Positions 38,501 to 51,800 of a stretch of DNA of 64,000 nucleotides are shown piece by piece. The position numbers were made by a program, and so were the translations under genes. This stretch comes from Dirofilaria immitis (Eukaryota; Nematoda; Chromadorea; Rhabditida; Onchocercidae). Numbering within the stretch: the stretch's first letter is position 1; the number at the start of each line of letters is the position of its first letter. The stretch covers positions 3,224,001 to 3,288,000 of the forward strand of contig JAKNDB010000107.1 of assembly GCA_024305405.1 (NCBI GenBank), in the 5' to 3' direction. The notes under the pieces are model-generated. The model searched no databases and had not been told where the DNA came from. It was given only the letters and a program-made list of their open reading frames with translations.

Positions 38501-41500
38501 ATCACCACTCTTTCGCTCTCTCATTGTTAAAACCAAATACTGTACGAGTATATAATTATATATGAATGTGTGTGGTCTTCCGAGATTCTCTTAAAAATGA
38601 TGCTCTCTTGCTTGCTGTGATGTGTTGCCCTCCTCAATTGTTTTTGAGTCTTTAAAAATAAAGGGAAATTTTTTTGTTTACCGCATTTTTACTCAAAGTT
38701 CAATCAGTCATTTCATTGTTTTTTATTTATCCTGAATAACACCGAGAGAGGCAATCACCACGTTTGTTTCGCTCAATTTCGAGCCACATCTATGAAATGT
38801 AGTAAAATCGAATTTACCTAGCAATCCAGTACTAAGTATTTATAAAAAACAGTAGAAGTGCAACCAGATTGGGTCTTTTGCTGAGTCAGAAAGAATTCAA
38901 TGCTATTTTATAACAATGCCAACATGAAAGCCACTATTTGTAATTAAATGTATCAAAAAACTAGCAGGGATGTCGTCGAGCTGCTGAAAAAGTATTCAAC
39001 GGTGTTTCGTTTTTCTTTTGCTATCGTATTGAGATAAAAATGATGCCCTAAATTATAATTTAGTCATTTAGCACCAATGAATCCAAATGCTCCCATCCAT
39101 TAAGTTGTCCTGATAATTGCATAGTTCTCTCTTCATTTCTATTCCCTGGTCCTAATCCTCACAATAATCTCCATTTTTTTATTGGCGATGCAATCTTTTG
39201 AAAATTCAGATGCTAAGAAGTACAGCATGTATGCGTTAATTTATCTTTTCTTTGATTCTTTTGTGAAAGTTCCTTTTAACCTCATCGGAAGTTCTCTAAT
39301 TATGAAGTCATTTCTTTGGCTCCTAGAACTTCTCTAAGGAGAGGATGAAAGCAGAACTGAGATTTCATCCGATTGATAAAATTGAAATTCAAGACCATTC
39401 AGGTCATTTTCTTGGAGAATCCAGAGAATCTCTGAGCCCAATTTTTCTTTTTAAATTCATCAGATTAACGTCAATGTCTTTTTTGCAATTTCATTTCCCA
39501 CTATCTATTGACTGGTAGCAGGAATTAACAGATTGGATACTTTCTCTCTCTCTCTCCCTCTCTGTCCTTTTTTGTTTTTGTTGGTAAGGTATATTCGATT
39601 GTAACTTCATATATATTTCCTATAATAATATATATATGTTTAATTGAATTAAAGTTTTTATGGATAAATAAATTCTGTCAGATGTTTACATTCATATAAT
39701 AATTTGATCATTTAATTTTTATTTTAAAATAGAATATCAAAGCGAACAGTTTACATATATTGGCAATGAGTCAATCGTATTGTAGAAAAATTTTCCTCTT
39801 TTTTCGCCGGATGTCATGAAAGCTTCTGATTGACAGGTTAGTTATATGATAGACAAATTTGTATAAGGATTTATTCTTTATTAGAAAAGCTATGAGGACA
39901 ATTCCTTTAATTAACGGAGACGAGTGACGGATTAATAATTGAATAAAATGTTCAGATGAATGCCAGAAATTAGAATCGATAAATAATCAATTAATCGTTC
40001 CAACTTATGCTCATTAGCCCTGTTATATTTTTGGGTTCTCATATAAGACATCGTACAAAGAGCATGTCAATATTATGATAACTATGAATATGCAAAGGAA
40101 TGATAAATAGAATTGCTAGAACTATACATAGTCATTTATCGATTGCAATGATGAATTATTAAAGAATTTTGATTATATATTTATTTAGAAATGCAATATT
40201 TGATTTATAGTTGCAAATATTTCCGGTTTTTCCGATACTGGAAGATGCATTAGGGAACTTTCTTTGTTACGATATTAAACTTGGACGGTGATAAGTTTCA
40301 TTCGTAATAAATACGTCGAATAAAATAGTAAACAGTAAAAAGTTTAGCACGGAAGTTAAAAAAATCAGGAGACTAAAACGAAAGATGAAGGATAAGATTA
40401 ATAGATGTAAGAGCGGTGAGCAAGAATGACTAACTGCCGATATTACTTGAAAGATGACGTTAAGTGTGAGGAACTCGTTTTAATATCGGTGATCCCTGGA
40501 TCTTTATAATAGCTGCTGATTAATCGGATATTAGTTATACGAAAGGTTTAGCTATTAGAACAAGGATAATAATAAATGAACAACATTTTAAGCATTATAA
40601 ATCAATCTTGTTTAATATAGGAAAGAAAAAAAAAAGAATTAAAATGAATGATGATGATTTGTTACATTAGATCTTTTGATTGAACATTTGTTTTATGTTA
40701 AATGAAGAAATAATTTGATTATTTGGATATATTCATTATAAATTATTACATTGTAGATGTAATAAAAAAATCCCATTCATATTTGAATATTTTTATATTT
40801 TGATTTTCAACTAATCGATTATAACTTCCATTTATTGTTTATTTATTATTTAAAAGCTTATTGCAAGAAATGGTCGAATTTAAGAGTTATGGGAAGTCTT
40901 CCTAAAGAATATAATAAATTTAATGTAATTTTTACTATTTTATATTTTTTTCCTAATAGCTAAAAATTAGAGAAGGCATTCATTCATTCATATTTTATTG
41001 TTAAAAAGAAGTCAGAATTTTAGAAGTTTAAATATGAATGTATGAATAAATTTATGGATGTGCTTTGCTTTTGTATATATATATATATAATATTTTATTT
41101 TTATTTTATTTTATTTTTTTAAAAGAATTCTAATAAACAAACGAGTATTAAAAGATATGATAAAACTTCAAAGCATCACAAAAATTTGAAAAAGACTAGA
41201 GCAATAACTTGAAGAAAAAAAAAAAAAAAAAAAAGGGAAATGTATAGAAAATATCAGCCAGATGTAGATTATCCCTGAATACTTTTAAATTATAGTGCTT
41301 AGCGAAGTTTTATTCTTGCTATAACTTCTTTTAACTATAGTGTTTATTCAACAATATGACGTCTTTTTTCAATACGTTTTTCTTCTGAAATATTGTCAAT
41401 TCGTATTTTATTTATGCATTTTTTCTTTTGAAATATTATTAACGCTTTTCGTCTCATTTGTCAGTTCAAAATCAATAGGTTTTTCCTTAAGTTTTTAATT

Positions 41501-42789
41501 AAAATTAGATGTACAATTTGTGGATTGAAAAAAAGGAAGTCTTTAAAATATATTGCTTGGAAAGAACCGTTACATTCTATATCATTTTCAGGATTGTGAG
41601 TTGTTGGCTACCTTTCCGATTCTTACTTATTTTTAATTAAATGATTTTTTTTTATCCGAAAACAAAATGGATGAGATCAAACATTTTCTGTTTTCGGCTC
41701 TGCAAATGCAAGATGGAACAAAATTTGATCGGGATTATTTCGTAACTGAATTATTTCTCAAATTTTAATTGAGTGATCCTGATTTTTAGATCAATTGGTT
41801 AATTTAAAGATTGAAAAAGGCATCATTTCTTTAATATCATTTTAAATATTAAAACTTTTAAGAATTGAAATTGATAATTTGTTTGGAAGGATGGAATACA
41901 TGAATTGATGCATTATTTCACTTATTTGAAAGAATTTCTTATTAATTATGAATACCTTGTTTGCAATTTAATCCTGGATTCTATTTAAGAAAAATATATT
42001 ACTTTGGACAGATATTCGAGAATGTTGAATTTAAGGTTAATGACTAATGAATATCACATCTAGTTATAAATTTCATTATTTGAAGGAAGATGAAAAAAAG
42101 GATTCTAGAAAGCAGTAACAAAATGATGCAATGAATATGCAACATGCAGCACATTAATAATTGTATGGTGTTAGTCTTATGAATCGTTTATATATCGAAA
42201 ATTCTATGAATTTTAAAGCTATATCATTAATTTAAGGAATTTAGAATCTTCTGGCTGTCCATCCAACAGAAGATCATTTCAGTTCATTTCATATTAATGG
42301 AATGATTCGTTCATTTCACAATTTCAACACATTATGATGTATTATTAATGTACCAGAATAAAGTAAATTACGCATCCCGTTATTTAGAAAAGGATCACCA
42401 CAAATAAATAGAATAAATTAGATGAAGTTAAATCATTAATATATTTTTTTCTTTCTAACTATCTTTAATCCAATTTCAAATTTCAACAATCGCTAAAATC
42501 ATTAACTTCGAATATATATATATATGCACTCGATTTCTTACCTTTATCAACATTTCTTACCTGTTATATATTTATTCATATATAATGTTGATAAAAGAAT
42601 TTTATTCAAATATCAAATCCTTAGCAAAATTATCATCTTTTTTTCATTGATCACTAACTGTTGAAGTACTATTTTATAGAAAATTCATGAACATATATTG
42701 TAAATATTGCAATTAATTTAAATAAATTTTGAAATAAATCAGTAAAAAATGTAGAAAGAAATGTAATGAAATTATATATATAATTAGAA
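35506..42789. other. long gene-poor region downstream of GW182
   Basis: About 7.3 kb. Apart from one orphan exon candidate at 35890-36010 I find no splice-consistent coding exon. It is very AT-rich with poly-T and poly-A tracts (a long A run near 41217-41234) and a TA run near 41073-41088. Part is probably the GW182 3' UTR. No tRNA, rRNA or transposase was recognised. Confidence 0.45.
35890..36010 (+). CDS. orphan exon candidate
   Basis: An open frame starting MKDESAIVQEMFELL and ending QQLIFPKR runs directly into a strong donor (AAAAGAG followed by GTATGT). It is not low-complexity and looks coding. I could not find the next exon downstream or a phase-consistent link to GW182, which already ends at 35505. 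It could be a first exon of a gene with distant exons, an alternative 3' exon, or chance. Confidence 0.3.
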
Positions 42790-43963
42790 TTAGAATTCCA
42801 TAAGAAGCGGACAGTAATATCGACGAAAAATAAGAAAATAGGTAAGAGTAAATGCTATCATCCATAATATCCAATAAATTGTCCAACGACAATAGTACCA
42901 TGTCCTAGTTGGTTCTTCTTCGATTTCAAATATTATACTAGGCACTGGTATTGGCTAAATTTGAAATATTTGTAATGAATTATTGTCATGTCAAATATAT
43001 ATAATAATCAAGCAATAATGTTTAATGCTCATAACTTTTTGTATAATATATAAATTACATTATTTTCACGTAATCGTTATATTCAAAAACTTCAAAAATT
43101 TTAACGAATTTGAAAATGATACCCCTCCAGTGACTGATTGCGCAATGAATTCGCTTGATGACGAACATGGCGTAGCCTACATATAATATTTTCAATAACA
43201 TTAAAAAAATAAACAGTAATATTTAAATTTATTTTGGAATTTTTCAAATTCGATTTTTTCATTACGAACGAGGATTGGCGATTATTTCTAGTTAGTCGCA
43301 ACAGATAATAGTTTAAACACAATGAACGACAGTATCCCAAAATTCCAGCAAAATTTCCCGAAGATAAATTATCATGAGCAATATTTTAGAAGACTTCTGG
43401 AATAAAAAATTATGAAAAATAAATTCAAAAAAGCTAAAAATTATTTTATATCCAACGACTTCAAAAGCTAACACCATAAAGTCGACGATATGGATTGTCG
43501 GAATCATCCGATCTGAAATGCTTTCAAAGTGATATATTCAAGAAATGAATCATCAACAAAAAGCAAATCGAGAATTTCTGATCAACGGATGATATCAGTT
43601 ATATTTTGGTATGAAAATGAACCTCATTTTTCGCCGTTTTGTATTATCATTGATCACATTTGCGGCTGATAATTCGCGATCAGACTGCAAACTTATGCAC
43701 AAATAATTTTTACTCGATTTTCTATTTAGGAATGATCGTCATTAAATTATAGCGAATGAATACATGATCATAATAAAATACATACCTTTCTAGACCTGTA
43801 TATATATCGCTTTCTTGCGTCGATACTTTTTTGGTCGCCTTCTCTATAAAGCAATTTTTGATTGTTCAAATTTGAAGAGTATATTCTCATCGTAAACCAA
43901 GTAACATGAATATTTAAACTTGAAACTGAGGCATACATAACGCATCCTAATTGGATCGACCAT
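42790..43963 (-). CDS. small single-pass membrane protein
   Basis: Six exons: 43937-43963, 43786-43843, 43473-43512, 43331-43396, 43123-43176 and 42790-42954. They give a protein of about 136 residues. The last exon is the clearest: IEEEPTRTWYYCRW is followed by a hydrophobic segment (WILWMIAFTLTYFLIF) and a short RRYYCPLLMEF tail. The upstream part is basic then Ser/Asp-rich (TQESDIYTGLERSDDSDN). Joining the first two exons in frame needs one more base in the T6 run at 43827-43832. I do not recognise a family. The start ATG is the weakest part. Confidence 0.5.
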
Positions 43964-45852
43964 TTTGAAATTTAATTCTTTCGTAGAAAATCGCAATTAT
44001 AACGAAACAACCGCTCACATCAAATACCAGTGGATGCTAATAATAGATTATTTCTCTTTTCATTGATACACTTGATATCAATATTGTTAAGGTAAATGAT
44101 AATAAGAAATAAAACTATGATTATAGTATAATGCGAAGAATTATATTTTATATTCGTAATTATCTAATGTTTTCTTTGTAATATGCCAGGAGAAAAATCA
44201 TACCTTTTAGAAAAATTCACAGCTTCTCATTAAAATTAACGGCTACTTTTTTCTCATAATTCACTCTTACAACTCTTCAAAAATTGCTTTCTCGAGAGCA
44301 ATACCTGGTAGGGTTGTATGGATTTGAGATCATTCCTCACTTCAATCGCAAAATTTTATAGTTTTTCTAAATAATAGAAACGAAAGTTATCATTAAAAAG
44401 CAACCGGTTCATTATTTTCACAATAATATCTAATCCTCATCATTCATTCCTTATATATAAAGTTTGTTGAAAGTAATTCCCAGCCAATTTTCACAAAAAG
44501 AAGCCAATTGCGCTTACAAGAGATCAAAAACTATTGACGTTTTAGAATGAAATTACAATGTCTACAGAACGTTGAATATTCTATGATTTTATTTCATAAG
44601 CATTGCATCAACTGCAACAAATTTCTCGCTTATATCAGTTTGGTATACATTTTACAACTCTATGAATGTATCACTTCACTGAAGATCATCAATTGGACAG
44701 CAAGGTCACCAAATGGAATTTGACTAAATGAACTTCTGGGCATCAAATTGAAATGATTTGAATGAAATTTTGGTAATTATTATAGATAAAGCACCAATTC
44801 AATCCAATTTTAGTGTCTAATTTTTCCTGGAAGCAACTTATTTCCTAGCCATAACAATATATCAATGCTACTGTATCAATAATATCGGCAAAAATAATTA
44901 AATTATAAATTGATCATTTTTAATTGTACACAAATATACATACAGATTATACACGTATATAAGTGAATTAAATAAATAAAAGACCCGTCCAAAATGAAAT
45001 TTGAGGACAAGTTGCATAAAGAAATTTGCATGAGAAAAATAAATTATTCAGAAATTATGTTCGAAAATTTCATTTATTTTTAGCACCTTTGCATTATTCT
45101 TTGAATAATTCTCAATGGTTTCTAAATCTACCATATTGATTCTAGTGTGAAACAAATTCTCGTAAGAAAATAGAATAACTTAAAGATACTATGTGGAGAT
45201 AAGATTTTAGCTCTCACAAAGAAATCACAAGTTTTCAGTCAGTGAATAGTGTGAAAGAAATGACGAATCACTTGCAAGAAGAATATATTACCTAATTAAC
45301 AGAGTTGAATTTTTTTACACATAAAAAGAATCTCTTCACTTTATCTTATTATCTCAAAACTCGATTGAATTAAATGAAGATAAAGAAGAGGAATTCGCAA
45401 ACATGCCTTAAAAATACTCTTGTGAAGAAAAAAATGGATTTGAATTGCAATAAAAGTTTAAATTTGATAAGATAGTCCAACTTTCCAAATATTTCTTTCC
45501 ATCACCTCTATTAATTGAAAGAATCCATATTCTTTTCCGCACTTTCAACAAATGTATTTTTCATGTCTCAGGAAATTGAATGAGCGTAGAAAAATATAGC
45601 AAAAAAATATTGTCATTTTCGACGGATAAAATGAACAGGGAAATCAAAAGGTGATATCACAAATTGCATTAATGGAAATATATTCATATGAAAGAAAAAA
45701 ATATAAATCAGAAAACCTAAAATTTAAAATGAGATAAGCTAGGCTGATGAATTTATTTGAATTCAAGGATAACATTTTTTGTGAAGTTTCGGATTTTTGA
45801 GATTTGTTCACCTATTTTCAATAAATTTTCAAAATCTCAATAAATGTGAAAA
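43964..45852. other. spacer between the small membrane gene and SUCO
   Basis: About 1.9 kb, AT-rich. I see no phase-consistent exons on either strand. It should contain the SUCO 3' UTR and the promoter of the membrane-protein gene, both on the minus strand. Confidence 0.4.
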
Positions 45853-48800
45853 TTAATTGGTCCCTAAATTTGATAGAAGTTTGAAACCATATAACAGTTC
45901 ATTCAAATTTTCATTCCTAGGGTTTCTTTTTCGTTTCTTGTTTTTCCGTTTACTTTTTTGTAATGGATTCTGCTCACTATGCGCTGAAAGTTGCGACAAA
46001 GGTCGATCAATACTTTTTTGCCATGCATTCTGTTCACTACATGCTGAAAGCTGAGACGAAGGTCGATCAACTGCTTCCATTGACTGTGATCTATTAGGAT
46101 AATTTTCTTCTTTTGTTCCGTTTTCCGTTAACGAACAACTCTCAATGGATAGTGCCAAAGGAGCGTTACATTTCTCTGACTAATGTTAATTACATCACAA
46201 ACTACAGTCGGCATTTCTGCCATCAATTGCTGTTCAGGATATACTTCAGCTGAAATAGATTTATTTTCACTTCATCTATAAATTATTCTTTTTCATAAGC
46301 AACAAAATCAATTTCGAAAACTTTGCAAAAATGCAAATAATTTAGTGAACATACCAGTCGATCGAACATCTGAATTTTTTTGAATGAATTTCTGTTTATC
46401 CACCATTTGTCCGATAGAACTGCGATTAATAACGGTGCAAACATAATTTACCAATAACAGAATTAATAGAGTTAGAACATTCATAAAAACAACGATGCAA
46501 ACTAGTTCACCACTCTAAAATGCAATTCACTTTATGGTCATTATTTCGCTTGTAAACAACATCCCCTAGTGAATATAGCAAACATCTTTGATGGAAGCAA
46601 ATTTGGCACTTGCCGCAAACTACTTGTAATAATTATGTTAATATCTTCTGATTCATTAAACTAGTGACCGTGGGAATGACCATTCTATAATATTATTTTC
46701 ATATTTTTTTTAGAAAACACTATAATCTGCAACAAAATCAGGTCAGGAATAAAATTCTATATAAAATAGGATATTTATATGACAGATATCACAGAGACAG
46801 ACGGGTCTAATTCGTTATCCTCAGTGTTCATGAAAAAAGAGGTGATAACAAAGCTAAAGATTGCAAAGCAAAAAAATATACCGTCCACATCCCAAAATAA
46901 TCATAGATATGTGCTTGAGAACGAGTCAACGACGCATCAGCATCACTGTTTCTACTTACGGGATGCTTCAATACCATGGTATTATGCACTGGAGTAGTTA
47001 ACTGTGGTAAACCTTTGACTACTTCAGTGAGTTCTTTCAAGTTAGCTGCCAGAACATCCATCTGCAAAGAATGTATTTCAGTTTACCAAACACAATCAGT
47101 TTCGAAAAATAAAAAAAAAAAATATACCGTCCACATCCCAAAATAATCATAGACATGTGCTTCCAAAAATAAAAACCTGAATTTTCAAAGCATGAATAGA
47201 AGGTTTGATAGCATTAACAGCGGCTTCTTCCGCTTGTTTGATAATTAATTCAGTCTGTCGTCGACCTTCATTGTTTTGCAGAACATAACGTCTACTTAGT
47301 TCCGATAAATATTCACTGCTGAGAGACATATTCAATTCCAAATTACTGATTCGCTTGTTCAGTTTCATAAATATCGACTCCTTGTGGCTCATAACTCCTC
47401 CAGGAATCATAAATCCTGCAAAACAATACATGTGTAATCATTAAACAAAAATTATAAAATAATACATTCAGTAATCATAAAATGTGTCCCAATTTGTTCT
47501 TACCTCCGTTTAACTTCGCATTTGCAGTTGTTGGTAAATTTACTGTTGGAGATATTGTTGAAATGCTATCTGGTTCTGTTAGATTATTTGAAGTGGGATT
47601 TTGCACATCCCCGAAACTTCCTGATTCTACATCACAAATAGAGGTTGGCAAAATAGAAGCAAGAAAAAATTCCGGAGCTCGCGTTCGATTTTTAAAGAAG
47701 AATGAATACGAACCTATAATAAAGATTAATTAGAAAATATAAAAAGTATCCAACGCTATTTTTTGAATATTTATAAAATACAAAAAAAAATGAAAAATGA
47801 GTACTTCCTACTAACGACCTGTTTATTTCTTGTTGCATTAGTATTGTCAGCACCGATAAAGCTATACTGAAATGCGAAAATGCTCGACAAAATAATACGT
47901 AGTTATTGACGACGTCAAGAGAACATTTCGTGCATAGTTCTAACACGGTTGCATTACTTCTATAAAACAAAAGCAAAAAGTTCAACTCAATGACAAATAC
48001 AATATTGAAATTCATAAGCTTTTTACTTAGAATATTTAATGGAAAAAATTTTCATGTTTTGATAGACTATAATGTGCACTTCAAAATACAGCAAAAGTTT
48101 TTTCTTCCAGTATTTTTGCAAATATGGTTTATAGTCATAATATTTGATAAATACGATACCGAAACAGCATAAATTACATGTATAATCTTAGCAAAGATTT
48201 TTTTGTTACATGCAAATATCCAAACCTAGCAACATTGTGTAATGAAACTTTCGTTCGTTTCATCAGAAAGGTCGATTCGAGGACACCTTTTATATTACCA
48301 ATTCCTATACTACCAACTGCATTGACCACGGCATCAACAAACGGCAAATCGTTAACACTTTCATTCTGCTTTAATAAAATTTTATTTGTCACAAAAAAAA
48401 TTGAATTGTAATATGAGCAAGATAAATATTAGGTATGACATATAAGAATAAATGTCTAAATAATAAAGATCAAAGAAACCTCGATTGTTTCAGGAATTAA
48501 TGAAACATCTTCTTTTGCGATATTAGTGGAGGAAACAGCAGCATCCATCTTTTCTGGTGTTGTATTGTTTATTGTCTCCACTTTCTGAAAACAAAGTTTT
48601 ATAGAAGACAACGATGAGATGGATAATTTTTTCAGGAAGTAAATAAATTAAAACATTCTTTTTCCCTCAATTCAAGTAAAACTACTGTTCTCCCTAAAAC
48701 TATTAAAATAGGAATCCTGCAGTTATGGGTGAAATACCTACAATAGGAATAGAAAACGATGTATCTGAAACTGCAGCAGCTTCAGCTTCAGCTTCATACT

Positions 48801-51800
48801 CATCAACCATTGAAATCCCAAGAAGTCGTATCAAACTAAGCGTGCAATAATGCTCGTGACCATAATGTGACAATAATTCCAACTGAAAAATGCAATCTAG
48901 AAAAATATTTATAACAATTCTGTTCAAAATATATAATTATTTTTTTCTTTATTTTCATTTAGCAATTGATGAACCTCATTTCAGATATCATTTCCAATAA
49001 AATCGCAAATTCCTTCTATGAAAGTCGACATGTGAATATATATCTTCCAAAGGAGAATACAAACTATTGAAAGTGTAATTCGCCAATCAGAACAAAATTA
49101 TACTCTATTTTCAGCAAAAAGAAAAAAACTAACCCGCAGAAACTTGACATATGAACGAGCAGCAATCAGAAACCGCTGTATTTCACGATTATTCTCAACG
49201 ATGAAATCACCTAAAGCTATCCATTCATTTGAAGGATAACGTTCACTTCCCCAAATTCCTATATTTTGCGGTCCCGATGAGAATAACTCAAAATTTGCTA
49301 TTTCCAAAACAGTTGGCTGAAAATCAGATTACGTATCTTTATACTTGTCTTTATAATAAGTAGCGACTAAAAGACATATAAATTTTAAAAAACTAAGAAA
49401 CTTTTTGAAAATTTAACGGATATTAACAAATTCCAATCACACCATCTACCATACTTTGCTGCTGGAACTCATACCTGTATAGTTTCGCAAAGTTCAATAA
49501 TAAGCCATTTATGTTCCGCACGTTGGCAAGGATTACGCATATAATCATCCGCTTCCTTTTCATTCAGTATGGCATTCTACAATGCATTAAAGGCAATATT
49601 ATTTGATGATCTGAGAAAAATTCAATAGGTTTTTTATAAATATATATGATCACCTTATTTTCAGCCTCCTCATTGCTAAAAAGAACTTTGGCACCACATT
49701 CTTTCGACGCATAATTCCTCGCTGTAGCTTCCTGAGAAATCATGTTCGGTGGAGCAAGTCGTGCTATACTTTCTGCCACTTTGGACACGGAAATTGTATT
49801 AGAATCTATTTTCGAACTATCACCACTATCCGTGTGGATAATCATTTTTGTTGATTGCTCTGAAGATATTTTCTATACCAAACAAACAAACATTCAGCTA
49901 TTTGATATATAATCATAGCTCACCTGTTCTAAAGAAAAATTGTGGAAATTTCAAAACTTCGTTCCCTCATCTTAATGTCTTAAAGTCTAATAAAATAAAT
50001 TATGAATACGGTAATTAATCTTAAGTCCTTTTATACCAGAATAAAATCAGCTCAAATTTCAACCTGTTGTTGTTCAGCTTTTCTAATCTCTTCTTTTTTA
50101 ATTTTTCCTTAGTCCATTCATCAAATGTAACGATTGGCGGTTGTTGATCAGAAAAAGGAACAAATACTTCTTGTGCAGACAGAATAACATCATTTCTTAT
50201 TTCTGTATTCCTAAAATTTCGAGAAATATATATTAAATACACGCAAAATAATTATTACCGATTTAAAATTTTCGTGAACTCTAGATATACGATGCTTCTC
50301 TTCCTCCATTCCTCTCTTTCCATTTTCGCTTTTTCTATTCCTAATTGAGATTGTGTTTATCAACTATTTAATTTTATTCATCAATTGAAGGTACGAGGAA
50401 TCATAAAAAGTTATCTTAAATCATTTCATTTTTCAGTGTTCAAACTTTTTTGATTTTCGTTCCTTCTTTTTTAATTTTTCCTGAGTCCATTCATCAAATG
50501 TAACGATTGGCTGTAGATTGAATTAATAGGTTGGTGATCAATAGTTGAGCTAATAACTTGAAATTTCGACGAAAATGCTGACGTTTTTGGAAATTTCAAG
50601 TTAATTAGCTCAACTATTGATCACCAACCTATTAAATCAATCTACGAAACTTACAGGAACTAACGAAGTTTTTTATAAATTGGAACACTTACTGCAAAAG
50701 AGTTGTAGATTCGTATTTTAAAACATTTTCAGCTCCACTTTTTGTTGATTGTCCCGTTTCCATGTTCAATTTGGGGCTTGCCGCTCGAGGTCTTGTATCA
50801 TTGCCTGTTGCATCACATTTCTTCTCCTCATTAATCGAACAAATGGGAAAGCGATGATAAGAGAGAAACCTGCAACTTACAGTTTTCAAAAGTTATAGAA
50901 TTTAGATGGGTTTGGAATTTGACTAGATGGTTTTGGAATTTGAACAATATCGAAAAAAAATTTTTTTCAAACAAAAACTTGCATAATAAAATAGTTCTGA
51001 GAGTTCTTACATTGATCTACACTTGAAAATAAGGCTTAAAAAACTGCAACGGCTTGTTTATTATTACTGCTGTTCATCATTAAATCTAAACTTGAAAATA
51101 AAACCTAGAAATCAAGAAAGCAGGACAGTTATCCAATCAGTTCTTCTCGTGCATTTTTTTTAACTGTATAAACTATTTGTAAGTTAAATTCTAATGTACT
51201 TTAATTTAAAGTACTTTAATTCCGGCAATCATTAAAAACTAGCAATAATTTAGGTCACAAATTTCTATTTTCCGAACAAGAAAAAAATTGTCCGGATATG
51301 CATGTTATTAACACATTGAAATATGAAATACGTTAAACATTTCCTTTCAGATGATCATCTTTTGTGAATAATAACTGATGTCAATATTTTCAGATTTAAT
51401 AAAAAGTGGAATGATATTAAAAAAATACGAGAAAAATATTGCATCTCATTAAATAAATTTTCACATATAGAAAAATATGGTCCAAAAATATGTCAAAATA
51501 ATCACAAAAGAAATTTTTAAAAATCAAAGAACAAACGTAAGCTCAGAAAGACTATTAAAATGACATTATAGATTCCCTGAAAAACGATTGTGCATGATGG
51601 AAAATCTTTAGAATACTTATCAACTCCAAATCATCATTTATGTCTTAGGTGGATGTTGGCAATTTGAACAAATTAAATGGTATATTTATACGATATAACT
51701 AGAAAAAACATTCTATTTGATTACTGAGAGAATCAGTTGAAAACAAACTTTTCGAAAGGCGAGACATTATAAGTCGACGTCCATCCAGTATCAACAGTCG

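Noticed and set aside
45857..46054. Plus-strand ORF rich in Phe/Leu
   Set aside because: Antisense shadow of the SUCO C-terminal exon and its tandem repeats.
47482..47733. 83-codon plus-strand ORF
   Set aside because: Antisense to a SUCO coding exon (47504-47713); its openness mirrors the real minus-strand frame.
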